Shown in pieces: positions 35,214 to 43,347 of a DNA stretch of 60,881 bases. The stretch covers positions 1-60,881 of the forward strand of contig JANYDU010000036.1 of NCBI GenBank assembly GCA_025359805.1, read 5' to 3'. The position numbers and the translations under genes were made by a program. The notes under the pieces are model-generated. The model had not been told where the DNA came from. It worked only from the letters and a program-made list of their open reading frames with translations, and did not search any database. The stretch's first letter is position 1, and each line of letters begins with the position of its first letter. Source of the DNA: Bacteroidota bacterium (GTDB lineage Bacteria > Bacteroidota > Bacteroidia > UKL13-3).

Positions 35214-35966
35214 ATGGCTGTAGCTGCTGAAATTACTGTAGAACAAAAATTAAGAGCATTATATAAGCTTCAGGTAATTGATTCTAAAATTGATAAATTA
35301 AAATCAGTTAGAGGAGAATTACCAATGGAAGTTTCTGATTTGGAAGATGAGATTGCCGGTTTGGAAACTCGTTTATCAAACATGAAAACGGAGATTAAAC
35401 AATTGGAAGAAGGAATTGGGATGAATAAAACCAAGATTGTTGATTCAAAAGCGTTATCAAAAAAATACGAAAAACAATTAGACAACGTAAAAAACAACCG
35501 TGAGTTTGAAGCCTTAAATAAGGAAATTGAAATTCAAGGTTTGGAAGTTCAAGCAGCCGATAAACGTATTAAAAACTTTCAGTTTGAAATTGAGCAAAAA
35601 AAACTTTCTCTCGAAACCTTAAACAAGGAATTGGAAGGGCGTAATTTGGATCTTAAAAATAAAAAAGGTGAGTTAAGTACTATTGTTGATGAAACTGAAA
35701 AAGAAGAAAAGGATTTGATGAAGATTCGTGATAAAGCAGTTGTTGTTACAGAAGAGCGTTTATATACTTCTTATGAAAGAATTAGGAAGAGTGTAAAAAA
35801 TGGAATCGGTGTTGCTATGATTGAGCGTGATTCATGTGGTGGATGTTTTGCCAAAATTCCTCCTCAAAAACAAGCAGATATTAAATTGCGTAAAAAAATA
35901 TTGGTATGCGAACACTGTGGTCGTGTATTAGTTGATGCGCAATTAGCAGAAGAAGTGACTATATAA
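35214..35966 (+). CDS. Coiled-coil zinc-ribbon protein (DUF164 type)
   Basis: A 250-residue cytoplasmic protein. Residues 20-180 are a long coiled coil (VSDLEDEIAGLETRLSNMKT and following), and the C-terminal zinc ribbon has CGGCFAKIPPQ with CEHCGRVL (Cys-X2-Cys twice). This matches the CT398/DUF164 family, conserved in many bacteria and of unclear function; a link to type IX or flagellar systems has been suggested in some lineages. It lies 3 bp behind nif3. Confidence 0.87.
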   Translation: MAVAAEITVEQKLRALYKLQVIDSKIDKLKSVRGELPMEVSDLEDEIAGLETRLSNMKTEIKQLEEGIGMNKTKIVDSKALSKKYEKQLDNVKNNREFEALNKEIEIQGLEVQAADKRIKNFQFEIEQKKLSLETLNKELEGRNLDLKNKKGELSTIVDETEKEEKDLMKIRDKAVVVTEERLYTSYERIRKSVKNGIGVAMIERDSCGGCFAKIPPQKQADIKLRKKILVCEHCGRVLVDAQLAEEVTI

Positions 35967-35971
35967 TTTAA

Positions 35972-37483
35972 ATGATGAAAATATTAAAAAGAGCAGGAAT
36001 ACTTTTGTGTTTACTGCTCTTTTTTTATGTCCCAAAATTAATCGCTTCAACAGAACAAACATATTTTCAATTTTCTCAGAATTGCCTCGAAGCACAACAA
36101 TATATAAAGGTTTTAAAGCTTGATAAAGCAAGAGCCATTTTGGAAAGAGAACACGCCATCAATCCAAATAATGTTGCCGTTAATTACCTCGAAGATTATA
36201 TTGATTACTATTACCTTATTACTAATCAACAATTAGATGAATTACATAGGCTCGAAAAAAATAGAGACCTTCGCCTTGCTCGCATCAAAAAATCAGATCC
36301 AAACTCTCCATATTATTTATATACCCAAGCCGAAATTAACTTGCATTGGGCATTCTCGCGCGTATTTAATCAGGAGTATGTAAGTGCCGCTTTGGAGTTT
36401 CGTTCTGCTTATCAATTATTGGAAAACAACAAAAAAAAATACCCTTTATTTAAACCCAATGATAAAAGTTTGGGCATGTTAAAAGCCGTATTGGGAAGCA
36501 TTCCAGAAAATTATAAATGGATTTTAAGTGTGATAGGAATGAGGGGTAACTTATCAGAAGGGTTAAAAGAGATAAAAGAATATTTAGATCAAAAAGAGTT
36601 TCCGCATGAGCAGTTAATTGAAAAACAAAGTGCCGAATTTTATTATACTTTTTTACTTTTAAATTTTGGAGAGAAACAAGATTGTTGGAAATTTTGTGAA
36701 AGTGTAACCGAAGACTATTCTACCAATTTATTAAGCGCATACCTTAGAGCATTTGTAGGGGTAAAATGTGCTCATAATGATGATGCCTTAATTACATGTG
36801 CTCATCGCCCACATGGAAATGAATATACTCCATTTTATATGATGGATTTTTTAACCGGACAAGCCAAGCTCAATAAATTAGAAAAAGATGCAGATGTATA
36901 TTTGAAAAAATTTGTTTCGTTTTATAAAGGACAAAACTTAGTGAAGGATGCCTACAAACGTTTATCGTGGTTTTATTTATTGGAAGGCGATACCATAAAA
37001 TTTACTATATACCAAGGTCTTTCACGCAAGTATGGAGCAGCAAATAGTGATGAAGACAAAAATGCGCAACGAGAAAGTGAAGCTGGAATTTATCCCGATA
37101 TTATATTATTAAAAGCACGCTTATTATTTGATGGAGGATATTATGCAAAAGCCGAAGAGACGATAAAAAGTCATAGTACAAACTTTAAAAGCCATTACCA
37201 ACAAATTGAATATTATTATCGTTATGCGCGCATTATGCAAGAGAGTAATAAAATTTCAAAAGCTATTGAATGGTATAACCAAACTATAAAAGTAGCCGGA
37301 AATAACAATTTATATTTTGCTCCAAACTCGTGCTTGCAACTTGGTTTTATTTATGAAAAATTAGGGTTTAAGGAGTTGGCTAAATTTCATTTTGAAAAAG
37401 TACTTACCTACAAAAACTACGATTACAAATCAAGCGTTACACAAAAAGCAAAAGCAGCATTGAGTAAGTTGAATGGAGAGTAA
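35972..37483 (+). CDS. TPR-like exported protein, possibly related to Iml2/TTC39
   Basis: A 503-residue protein with an N-terminal signal or membrane segment (residues 8-24). The rest is helical and TPR-like: AEINLHWAFSRVFNQEYVSA, then GMLKAVLGSIPENYKWILSV and IGMRGNLSEGLKEI, then WYLL-type and AIEWYNQTIK repeats. The second block recalls the Iml2/TTC39 motif seen in eukaryotic relatives, an impression by pattern only. It starts 5 bp after the zinc-ribbon gene. Confidence 0.7.
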   Translation: MMKILKRAGILLCLLLFFYVPKLIASTEQTYFQFSQNCLEAQQYIKVLKLDKARAILEREHAINPNNVAVNYLEDYIDYYYLITNQQLDELHRLEKNRDLRLARIKKSDPNSPYYLYTQAEINLHWAFSRVFNQEYVSAALEFRSAYQLLENNKKKYPLFKPNDKSLGMLKAVLGSIPENYKWILSVIGMRGNLSEGLKEIKEYLDQKEFPHEQLIEKQSAEFYYTFLLLNFGEKQDCWKFCESVTEDYSTNLLSAYLRAFVGVKCAHNDDALITCAHRPHGNEYTPFYMMDFLTGQAKLNKLEKDADVYLKKFVSFYKGQNLVKDAYKRLSWFYLLEGDTIKFTIYQGLSRKYGAANSDEDKNAQRESEAGIYPDIILLKARLLFDGGYYAKAEETIKSHSTNFKSHYQQIEYYYRYARIMQESNKISKAIEWYNQTIKVAGNNNLYFAPNSCLQLGFIYEKLGFKELAKFHFEKVLTYKNYDYKSSVTQKAKAALSKLNGE

Positions 37484-37544
37484 AAATATAGAAAATAATG
37501 TAGTATTATTTTTTGTGTTGTGTCTCCTGAAAGACAAGTATCAT

Positions 37545-38498
37545 TTAAAAAACTTCCTGTGCAATTTTCTTTGTAGCCTCACTCAATCCCATAGTGTAGT
37601 AATGCAAAACAGGAACCCCAGCTGCTTTTAATTCTTTTGATTGTTGAATAGCCCACTCAACTCCAATTTGTTTTATGGCTTTATCATCTTTGCAATTTTC
37701 GGCAGCATCAACCAAATCTTGTGGAATATCAATATGAAATATTTTAGGTAACGCTGTTAATTGTTTTTTAGTAGCTAAAGGTTTTAAACCTGGAATAATT
37801 GGAATAGTGATTCCTGCATTTTTACAATTTTCAACAAACTCAAAATATTTTTTATTATCAAAAAATAATTGGGTAACAACATAATCGGCACCAGCATCAA
37901 CCTTTGCTTTAAGCCACTTTAAATCACTGCTCATATTTGGGGCTTCAAAATGTTTTTCGGGATAACCAGAAACACCAATACAAAAATTAGTTGGGAAAGC
38001 ATTCTCTAAATCTTCATCTAAATATTTTCCCCTATTCATGTTTTTCACTTGCGCGAGGAGTTCTATAGAATCCTTATTTCCATCCGCTTCAGGAATAAAA
38101 TTAGTTTCATTTTTCATAGGGTCGCCACGCAATACCAATACATTTTCTATTCCTAAAAAATTTAAGTCAATTAAGGCATTCTCCGTTTCTTCTTTACTAA
38201 ATCCTCCGCAGATTAAATGAGGTACAGCATCTACTTTATACCTGTTCATTAAAGCAGCGCAAATAGCTACTGTACCTGGTCGTTTACGGGTATATACTTT
38301 ATCAAAACCACCATCTTTTCTTTTGCGCAAAATAAATTCTTCTCTGTGATAAGTTACATCAATAAATGCAGGTTTAAATTCCATTAATGGATCAATTCCA
38401 TCATACAATGATTTAATATCTTTACCTTTTAATGGGGGTAATATTTCTATTGAGAATAAGGTTTCTTTTGCGTTTTTGATGTGCTCTATAATTTTCAT
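37545..38498 (-). CDS. metF: Methylenetetrahydrofolate reductase
   Basis: Reduces 5,10-methylene- to 5-methyl-tetrahydrofolate with FAD and NAD(P)H, feeding methionine synthesis. It has 317 residues. The N-terminal block FSIEILPPLKG supplies the active-site Glu18. DVTYHREEF, VLRGDPMK, GVSGYPEKHFEAP and TQLFFDNKKYFEF are family motifs. A -7 box TAGCTTTG lies 22 nt upstream with a TTG 18 nt before it. The first 79 codons plus 38 nt of upstream DNA recur as a decayed copy at 41900-42171. Confidence 0.94.
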   Translation of the reverse strand: MKIIEHIKNAKETLFSIEILPPLKGKDIKSLYDGIDPLMEFKPAFIDVTYHREEFILRKRKDGGFDKVYTRKRPGTVAICAALMNRYKVDAVPHLICGGFSKEETENALIDLNFLGIENVLVLRGDPMKNETNFIPEADGNKDSIELLAQVKNMNRGKYLDEDLENAFPTNFCIGVSGYPEKHFEAPNMSSDLKWLKAKVDAGADYVVTQLFFDNKKYFEFVENCKNAGITIPIIPGLKPLATKKQLTALPKIFHIDIPQDLVDAAENCKDDKAIKQIGVEWAIQQSKELKAAGVPVLHYYTMGLSEATKKIAQEVF

Positions 38499-38536
38499 CT
38501 TTAATTTTAGGTAGATGATGCAAAGCTAAAAGATTG
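38261..38536. repeat. Long direct repeat, intact copy (metF 5' end)
   Basis: This 276-bp stretch covers metF codons 1-79 and the start of its promoter. It is repeated in the same orientation at 41900-42171, 3.6 kb away, on the other side of the sigma factor/T9SS-domain gene pair. By hand alignment, the coding part differs by about nine substitutions and two single-base deletions. Similarity weakens in the 5' leader and ends just past AGATTG. Confidence 0.9.
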
Positions 38537-38549
38537 TTTGAAAAAACAA
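38521..38549 (-). promoter_or_regulatory. Promoter of metF
   Basis: TTG (38549-38547), 18 nt spacer, TAGCTTTG (38528-38521), then ATG at 38498. The -7 box is retained in the decayed copy (42163-42156). The -33 TTG is not, because homology ends between the two elements. Confidence 0.5.
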
Positions 38550-38588
38550 GCGGTAGTTGGTAATCTTCATCAAGCGCAAGTATGCGGA

Positions 38589-41141
38589 TTACTTTTTGAT
38601 AATTCGTTGCGTTACACGTTCACCTTTGTCGGTTTCAATAAGCAGTAAATACATTCCTTCGCTTACTTCGCCAATCTGAACAGGATATTCTTTTTTGCAC
38701 GGCTGTTGTAAAATATCTTTCACAAAATTCTTCACAACTTTTCCTGAAATATCTGTTAAAGATATTGTCAACTTCCTTTCTTCAGCTAAATCAATTTGAA
38801 TGTTTAACTCATTGTTTGTTGGATTTGGAAACGCAGAAAAATCGTTAATCATTCCTTTTATTGATTTGCAAGTTTCAAAATATTTGCAACTTGGCGTTGG
38901 CTGATTTGCCTTGATGGCGGTGTATTCGGCTTTAATTTCATTAGCAATATTTTTTGGCAACAGTGCAAAAAATGAATCGGTGGGTTCGTACCAAAGAATC
39001 AAATCAGGGCGCAATTTATGTTTTGCTTTATCATCTTTTGTGTATGTATAACCTGTTTTAACGAGTATTGGAATAAATATTTTTAACTTTTCAATAAGTT
39101 TTTTTTCTGCATCTTCTTTTGTCTTTTTTATTTTATCATAACTCCCAGGATTAAGATGATGTTCTTTCATATAAGCAATATCTTCATCGTTTATTGTATA
39201 ATCAAGAGTATAACTTCTCCAATTAACTCCAAGGTCGTCAGTAATTAAAACCGGATTTGGAATTTTTGAAACAGATGAATCAACTTTTTTTCTGTCGTCA
39301 GATGCTATCTTAAATTTAAAATTTATTTCCCCTGATTTTGTTGCTGTGGTGTCGGATGTTTTAGGAAAAGATAAAGGTGTAAAATTTTTAAAATCAAAAC
39401 TTGCCCCATCTTTTGAATAATGTGCCACTAACAAATTTTGACGAACGTCAACACATCCACCCCTTTTAAAAACACTAATTTTTGCAAGATCTTCGTCAGA
39501 TAATTCGATAAGTTTTATTGAAGTCATATCTATTTTCGGAGTGAAAAAATTTGCAGGAGGTTGCTCTTCATCAAATAGTATTCTGTATCGTTCTGGCAAC
39601 TTTTTAATTACTGTTTCATTTTTTGAAAACCACAAAACCTGTGATTTCAATGGGTCTTTATCTTTAGATTTTTTTATAGCCTTTTCGTCAAATGAAATAA
39701 AAACTGGAATCATAGAATCTATTCTGTTTTTGAAAAGGGTATTTTTTGCTCTCATATAATCAAAATATTTTTTACCGTTTTGCTCCGATAAATTATCAGT
39801 AAAATCATGAATAATGTTAAATGATGAATCAGAACAGTACCATAAATTTTTAGGCGAAACACCTGACTGATGCAATAAATTATCACTGATATTGATCAAA
39901 AATAAATCAGGAGATAGAATTAATTCTAATCCAAAATATTTACCATTTGATGAAAGACCAGATTGTTTGCATACCAATTTTTTACCGTTAAATCTTATTC
40001 CCAGTTTTTTTAATTCGCTATTCGATAAAAAAAGCATCTTACTTTTTATGTTTTCTTTTTCTTCCTTAGAAACGGCATTCTTTTTAGCAGTTACTTTTGA
40101 AGTGGTTGAAATATTTTTAAGATAAGTTTGATAAGCATTTTCATCAAAATCAGGATATGATTTTTTTAATTCTGTAGACAGTTCATGCGGTAATGAATTT
40201 CTTAATGTTTGATTATTTTTATACCAAAACACCACGTCATTATCATGAGAATACAGGGATGGTTTGCCTTTTAAATTAATAACTATTGGAACAAGTTTAG
40301 GTTTTATTTCTTCAATGTATTTGTCTTTCAAATCTTGTGATAACTTTCCGTTTCCAACTATCCAATTTTCTTTTTTTGATTTCATTTCAGTGATGCTGAT
40401 TAAAAGTGGAATATTGGGGTTTGAACTTTTTTCTAAAAGAGAATCATCTTTATGCGTGTTGTTTATTCGCATACTTCCATGTTTTTCAATATCTATATTA
40501 TAAGCAAAAGCAAGTATTGATTTCCTATTATCATAATCATTTATTTTACTTGTATCGCTTCTGTTCAAATATCTTAAAGCAAAGCCATCCGTAATAATTC
40601 CAAGCTCTGCCAACTCTTCGTTGGTAAGATGAAAATAGCCGGTCGTATTTTTTTCTTCATCCACTCTTTTCGAATAATTTCCGATAGAAGTGTTTGGATA
40701 AATTGGCGATTCTTCGTTTTTGATTTGTGCTACTTGAGAGGTAGAAGTTGTTGATGTTTGATATAAAGCCGTATCGCTATCAACTGAAGTTTGTGCAGTT
40801 TTTTTTATGTCAATTTTTTTTTCTGATGAAATATTTAAGGGAGTTTTTTCAACAATTTTTGATGATTGACTGGTGTTGTTTTTTGCACTATCAATTACAA
40901 TAATATTTTGTTGTGCAACTTGCTTTGGTATTTCTTCTTTTGGGTAAATAAAATACACAGCACCGCAAATCACAAGTGTGGCGGCAGTTCCAATAATGAA
41001 AGTTTTTGTTCCAAATATGGTCTTTGTCCGTACAATAGGTTTTGGTTCTTCAATTATTTTTTGCACATCTTCTTTATCAAGCAACGGAAAGCTTTGTCGT
41101 GCTTGTTTAAATAGGCTATCTAAATTTTCGTATGGGTTCAT
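38589..41141 (-). CDS. Membrane-anchored triple-repeat protein with T9SS sorting domain, sigma-factor partner
   Basis: An 850-residue protein. Residues 1-45 are soluble and helical (LFKQARQSFPLLDKEDVQKI), residues about 47-66 are a single membrane helix, and residues 70-165 are a low-complexity Ser/Thr/Lys linker. Three divergent copies of a domain follow near 172-330, 372-525 and 547-760. Each starts like LTNEELAELGI / LSNSELKKLGI / LSDEDLAKISV and ends near a VFWYKNN / VLWFSKNE / LILWYEPTD block. The C-terminus from about residue 770 (FSAFPNPTNNELNIQI to the end) is a T9SS type A sorting domain. There is no cleavable signal peptide. The start overlaps the stop of the sigma factor gene by 4 bp, which fits an anti-sigma or sensor role. 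Confidence 0.8.
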   Translation of the reverse strand: MNPYENLDSLFKQARQSFPLLDKEDVQKIIEEPKPIVRTKTIFGTKTFIIGTAATLVICGAVYFIYPKEEIPKQVAQQNIIVIDSAKNNTSQSSKIVEKTPLNISSEKKIDIKKTAQTSVDSDTALYQTSTTSTSQVAQIKNEESPIYPNTSIGNYSKRVDEEKNTTGYFHLTNEELAELGIITDGFALRYLNRSDTSKINDYDNRKSILAFAYNIDIEKHGSMRINNTHKDDSLLEKSSNPNIPLLISITEMKSKKENWIVGNGKLSQDLKDKYIEEIKPKLVPIVINLKGKPSLYSHDNDVVFWYKNNQTLRNSLPHELSTELKKSYPDFDENAYQTYLKNISTTSKVTAKKNAVSKEEKENIKSKMLFLSNSELKKLGIRFNGKKLVCKQSGLSSNGKYFGLELILSPDLFLINISDNLLHQSGVSPKNLWYCSDSSFNIIHDFTDNLSEQNGKKYFDYMRAKNTLFKNRIDSMIPVFISFDEKAIKKSKDKDPLKSQVLWFSKNETVIKKLPERYRILFDEEQPPANFFTPKIDMTSIKLIELSDEDLAKISVFKRGGCVDVRQNLLVAHYSKDGASFDFKNFTPLSFPKTSDTTATKSGEINFKFKIASDDRKKVDSSVSKIPNPVLITDDLGVNWRSYTLDYTINDEDIAYMKEHHLNPGSYDKIKKTKEDAEKKLIEKLKIFIPILVKTGYTYTKDDKAKHKLRPDLILWYEPTDSFFALLPKNIANEIKAEYTAIKANQPTPSCKYFETCKSIKGMINDFSAFPNPTNNELNIQIDLAEERKLTISLTDISGKVVKNFVKDILQQPCKKEYPVQIGEVSEGMYLLLIETDKGERVTQRIIKK

Positions 41142-41710
41142 AACGTAGTTTTTTTAGAGCTGATAGCAATTGGATTGATCGAAATTTTAGTATTTCTTTT
41201 TTTTTCAACTTCAAGCAATTTTGCAAGTGTTTCTTTTGCACGCATTAACCGCGATTTTACTCCCGAAAGCGTGGAGCCCTGCATCTCAGCAATCTCTTTA
41301 ATTGAGAATCCGGAAATCTCAAAAAGTGTTATGGCTTCGCGTTGTTTAATGGGTAGTTTGTTTAGGGCCGCATACAATTCGTTGATTGCAGTTCTCGATT
41401 CACTGTTTTGATAACTGATGATGAGTTCGGCTTTTTGAGAATCGAAAATCCCCCAAAACTTTTTTCTGCGATCACGTTTTTTTGCAAGCCTGCTTGCAAT
41501 TCCAAACAAATAGTACAAAAATGAATTGTTTTTTTTTACTTTTTCAAAACTTTCAAAAGCAGCTAAAACAGTTTCGCTCAACACGTCTTTTGCATCATCA
41601 CGGTTCCAAACCATGCTATGCACAAATCTGTTGAGTCGCTCATGAAGCGGATCATACAGCTCCATGAATTTTTTCTGTTTTGTGTTTTGACTTGATGAAT
41701 GAGTTTCCAA
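41138..41710 (-). CDS. ECF-type RNA polymerase sigma factor
   Basis: A sigma-70 family factor of 190 residues. Region 2 is present as LHERLNRFVHSMVWNRDDAK and DVLSETVLAAFESFEK. Region 4 is a helix-turn-helix, LPIKQREAITLFEISGFSIK with EIAEMQGSTLSGVKSRLMRA. It should direct polymerase to a small regulon including perhaps its own operon. It is co-translated with the 850-residue membrane protein, the usual place for an anti-sigma factor. No close TAnnTTTG box was found upstream, as expected for self-transcription by an alternative factor. Confidence 0.9.
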   Translation of the reverse strand: METHSSSQNTKQKKFMELYDPLHERLNRFVHSMVWNRDDAKDVLSETVLAAFESFEKVKKNNSFLYYLFGIASRLAKKRDRRKKFWGIFDSQKAELIISYQNSESRTAINELYAALNKLPIKQREAITLFEISGFSIKEIAEMQGSTLSGVKSRLMRAKETLAKLLEVEKKRNTKISINPIAISSKKTTL

Positions 41711-41899
41711 TTTGATTCAGCTTTCTACACAGTATGTTCCATAAAGGGTGTAAAAAGTTTCAAGTGGAAGATAATTTTTTAAAAATCATCACAAACAATT
41801 CAACTTTTTTTAAATAAAGTTTTGCTCGGTTATGATTGAACATATAAGCGGCACGCACGAGTGGACTGGATTTTTTGATTTAGCAATTTACTGCTTTAT
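41711..41899. other. Non-coding leader of the sigma factor operon
   Basis: An AT-rich gap of 189 bp between the sigma factor start and the broken edge of the metF remnant. No TAnnTTTG box on the minus strand, no gene and no repeat was seen. It should contain the operon promoter and the left junction of the duplication. Confidence 0.5.
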
Positions 41900-42171
41900 A
41901 AATAGCTGCTTTACCTGGTCGTTTACGGCTTTATACTTTATCAAAACTACCATCTTTTCTTTTGCGCAAAATAAATTCTCTCTGTGATAAGTTACATCAA
42001 TAAATGCAGGTTTAAATTCCATTAATGGATCAATTCCATTATACAATGATTTAATATCTTTACCTTTTAATGGGGGTAATATTTCTATTGAGAATAAGTT
42101 TTTTTTGCGTTTTTGATATACTCTATAATTTTCATTTAAGATGGCGTGTAGCCTGCAAAGCTAAAAGATTG
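41900..42171 (-). pseudogene. metF: Decayed copy of the metF 5' end
   Basis: A remnant matching metF 38261-38536 in the same orientation. It keeps the ATG (revcomp at 42133-42135) and reads MKIIEYIKNAK at first. A one-base loss in the run at about 42099 shifts the frame, and a second one-base loss lies near 41980. The copy stops abruptly after the equivalent of codon 79. The -7 box CAAAGCTA is kept at 42156-42163. A further 60 bp to the next gene (42232) shows nothing recognisable. Confidence 0.88.
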
Positions 42172-42231
42172 ATAGAATTTTCGTAATGCAATAAAATACA
42201 ATTTATGCTTTGTTTTAATATTCGTGAATAG

Positions 42232-43197
42232 TTAAAAATTTGTAGAGAAACTAATTTGTGGCAACAGCATATCTGTTGTTGATGTTTTGGTTTCGTATGT
42301 TAGATTATTATTAGCATCATACTTAATAGTTGATTTGTCAATATATCTGGCGGTTGTACCTTTCATATACATCAATTTGAGTTCTACTCTGAAGTTGTTT
42401 GTTCCCATTCTTAATCCTCCACCATAGCCATATGTTCCAACAATATCACTTTCTAAGCCCTGATTGAAACTTTTTGATGATGGTGTAAATGTTGTACCAG
42501 ATGGTAACTGTGTGCCAGGTTTTTGCTCATGACTAACCGAACCTTTTTGAATGCCATCAAAATACCTTCCTCCTGTTGCTACTTCAACAAAAGGAATAAT
42601 CGGTCCATTTAAAAACTCAATTCTAGATGCTAATAAAAAAGTATATGCATTTATATTTATTGTTGATGTAACTTTATTGGTAAACGTATTGCTAAATGGT
42701 GCAGGATCATCATAACTAAAATTATTAGTAGCTCCTCCAAAATATAAGTATTCAAATGTTCCTCCAAGGAATACATTTACAGTTTTTTTCTCTTTGTTAT
42801 CCGTTCCCATAAAATTATACATTACAGAAATACCTAATCCGGCTCCTAAATTTTTATTGCTCACATCACTAAATTGATTTTGAGGAATTCCAATAATAAA
42901 ACCGGCACTTAATAATAGATGATTTCCGTCTGAATTGGTTTTTGAAATGGGATTTATAAAAGATGTTTGTTGTGAGTTTTGTGGTTGATTATTAGGTACA
43001 GCGTTTGATTTATTTGCAGAATCATTTTGAACAGGACGTTGTGCTGGAGGGGTGGGAATTGCTGGGGCTTGATAACCTTGCGGAGATTTATTATTAACTT
43101 TTCCGGCATTGGTCTTTGGGTTTTGCGCAACAACAACAGAATTAATCACAATTGTAATTAAGAGAATAGCAACAAAAACGGAAGTATGTTTTTTCAT
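42232..43197 (-). CDS. Outer membrane beta-barrel protein
   Basis: A 321-residue protein. A signal peptide ends near VVVAQNPK (about residue 25), then a Pro/Asn/Gln-rich linker (APAIPTPPAQRPVQ) leads into a barrel-like part from residue 90 (LLSAGFIIGIPQNQF, GYGGGLRMGTNNFRVELKLM) ending in the aromatic FSTNF typical of barrel C-termini. The ATG at 43197 is preferred over 43212, because a near-consensus CATATTTG box (43217-43210) covers the latter. It is divergent from secA. Function unknown. Confidence 0.75.
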   Translation of the reverse strand: MKKHTSVFVAILLITIVINSVVVAQNPKTNAGKVNNKSPQGYQAPAIPTPPAQRPVQNDSANKSNAVPNNQPQNSQQTSFINPISKTNSDGNHLLLSAGFIIGIPQNQFSDVSNKNLGAGLGISVMYNFMGTDNKEKKTVNVFLGGTFEYLYFGGATNNFSYDDPAPFSNTFTNKVTSTININAYTFLLASRIEFLNGPIIPFVEVATGGRYFDGIQKGSVSHEQKPGTQLPSGTTFTPSSKSFNQGLESDIVGTYGYGGGLRMGTNNFRVELKLMYMKGTTARYIDKSTIKYDANNNLTYETKTSTTDMLLPQISFSTNF

Positions 43198-43347
43198 AAG
43201 AAAGTATTTCAAATATGCGCTTTCTTTTTAAAAACCATGCCAAACCGTCTTAACTTTTTTTTGGCTTTATTTGTGTCAAACCGAAAACCGCAAAACCATA
43301 AGGAAATTTGTATTATTTTTACCGCCCTTTAAACGAAAATATTTATA

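Noticed and set aside
37493..37530. Hairpins AATAAT/ATTATT and TGTCT/AGACA between the TPR-like gene and metF
   Set aside because: The stems are very short and mostly A-T, and the T-run fits neither strand convincingly. They were not called as terminators.
41138..42171. Sigma factor module as a transposon or integron cassette
   Set aside because: No transposase, integrase, terminal inverted repeats or short target-site duplication was seen. The flanking repeats are metF sequence.
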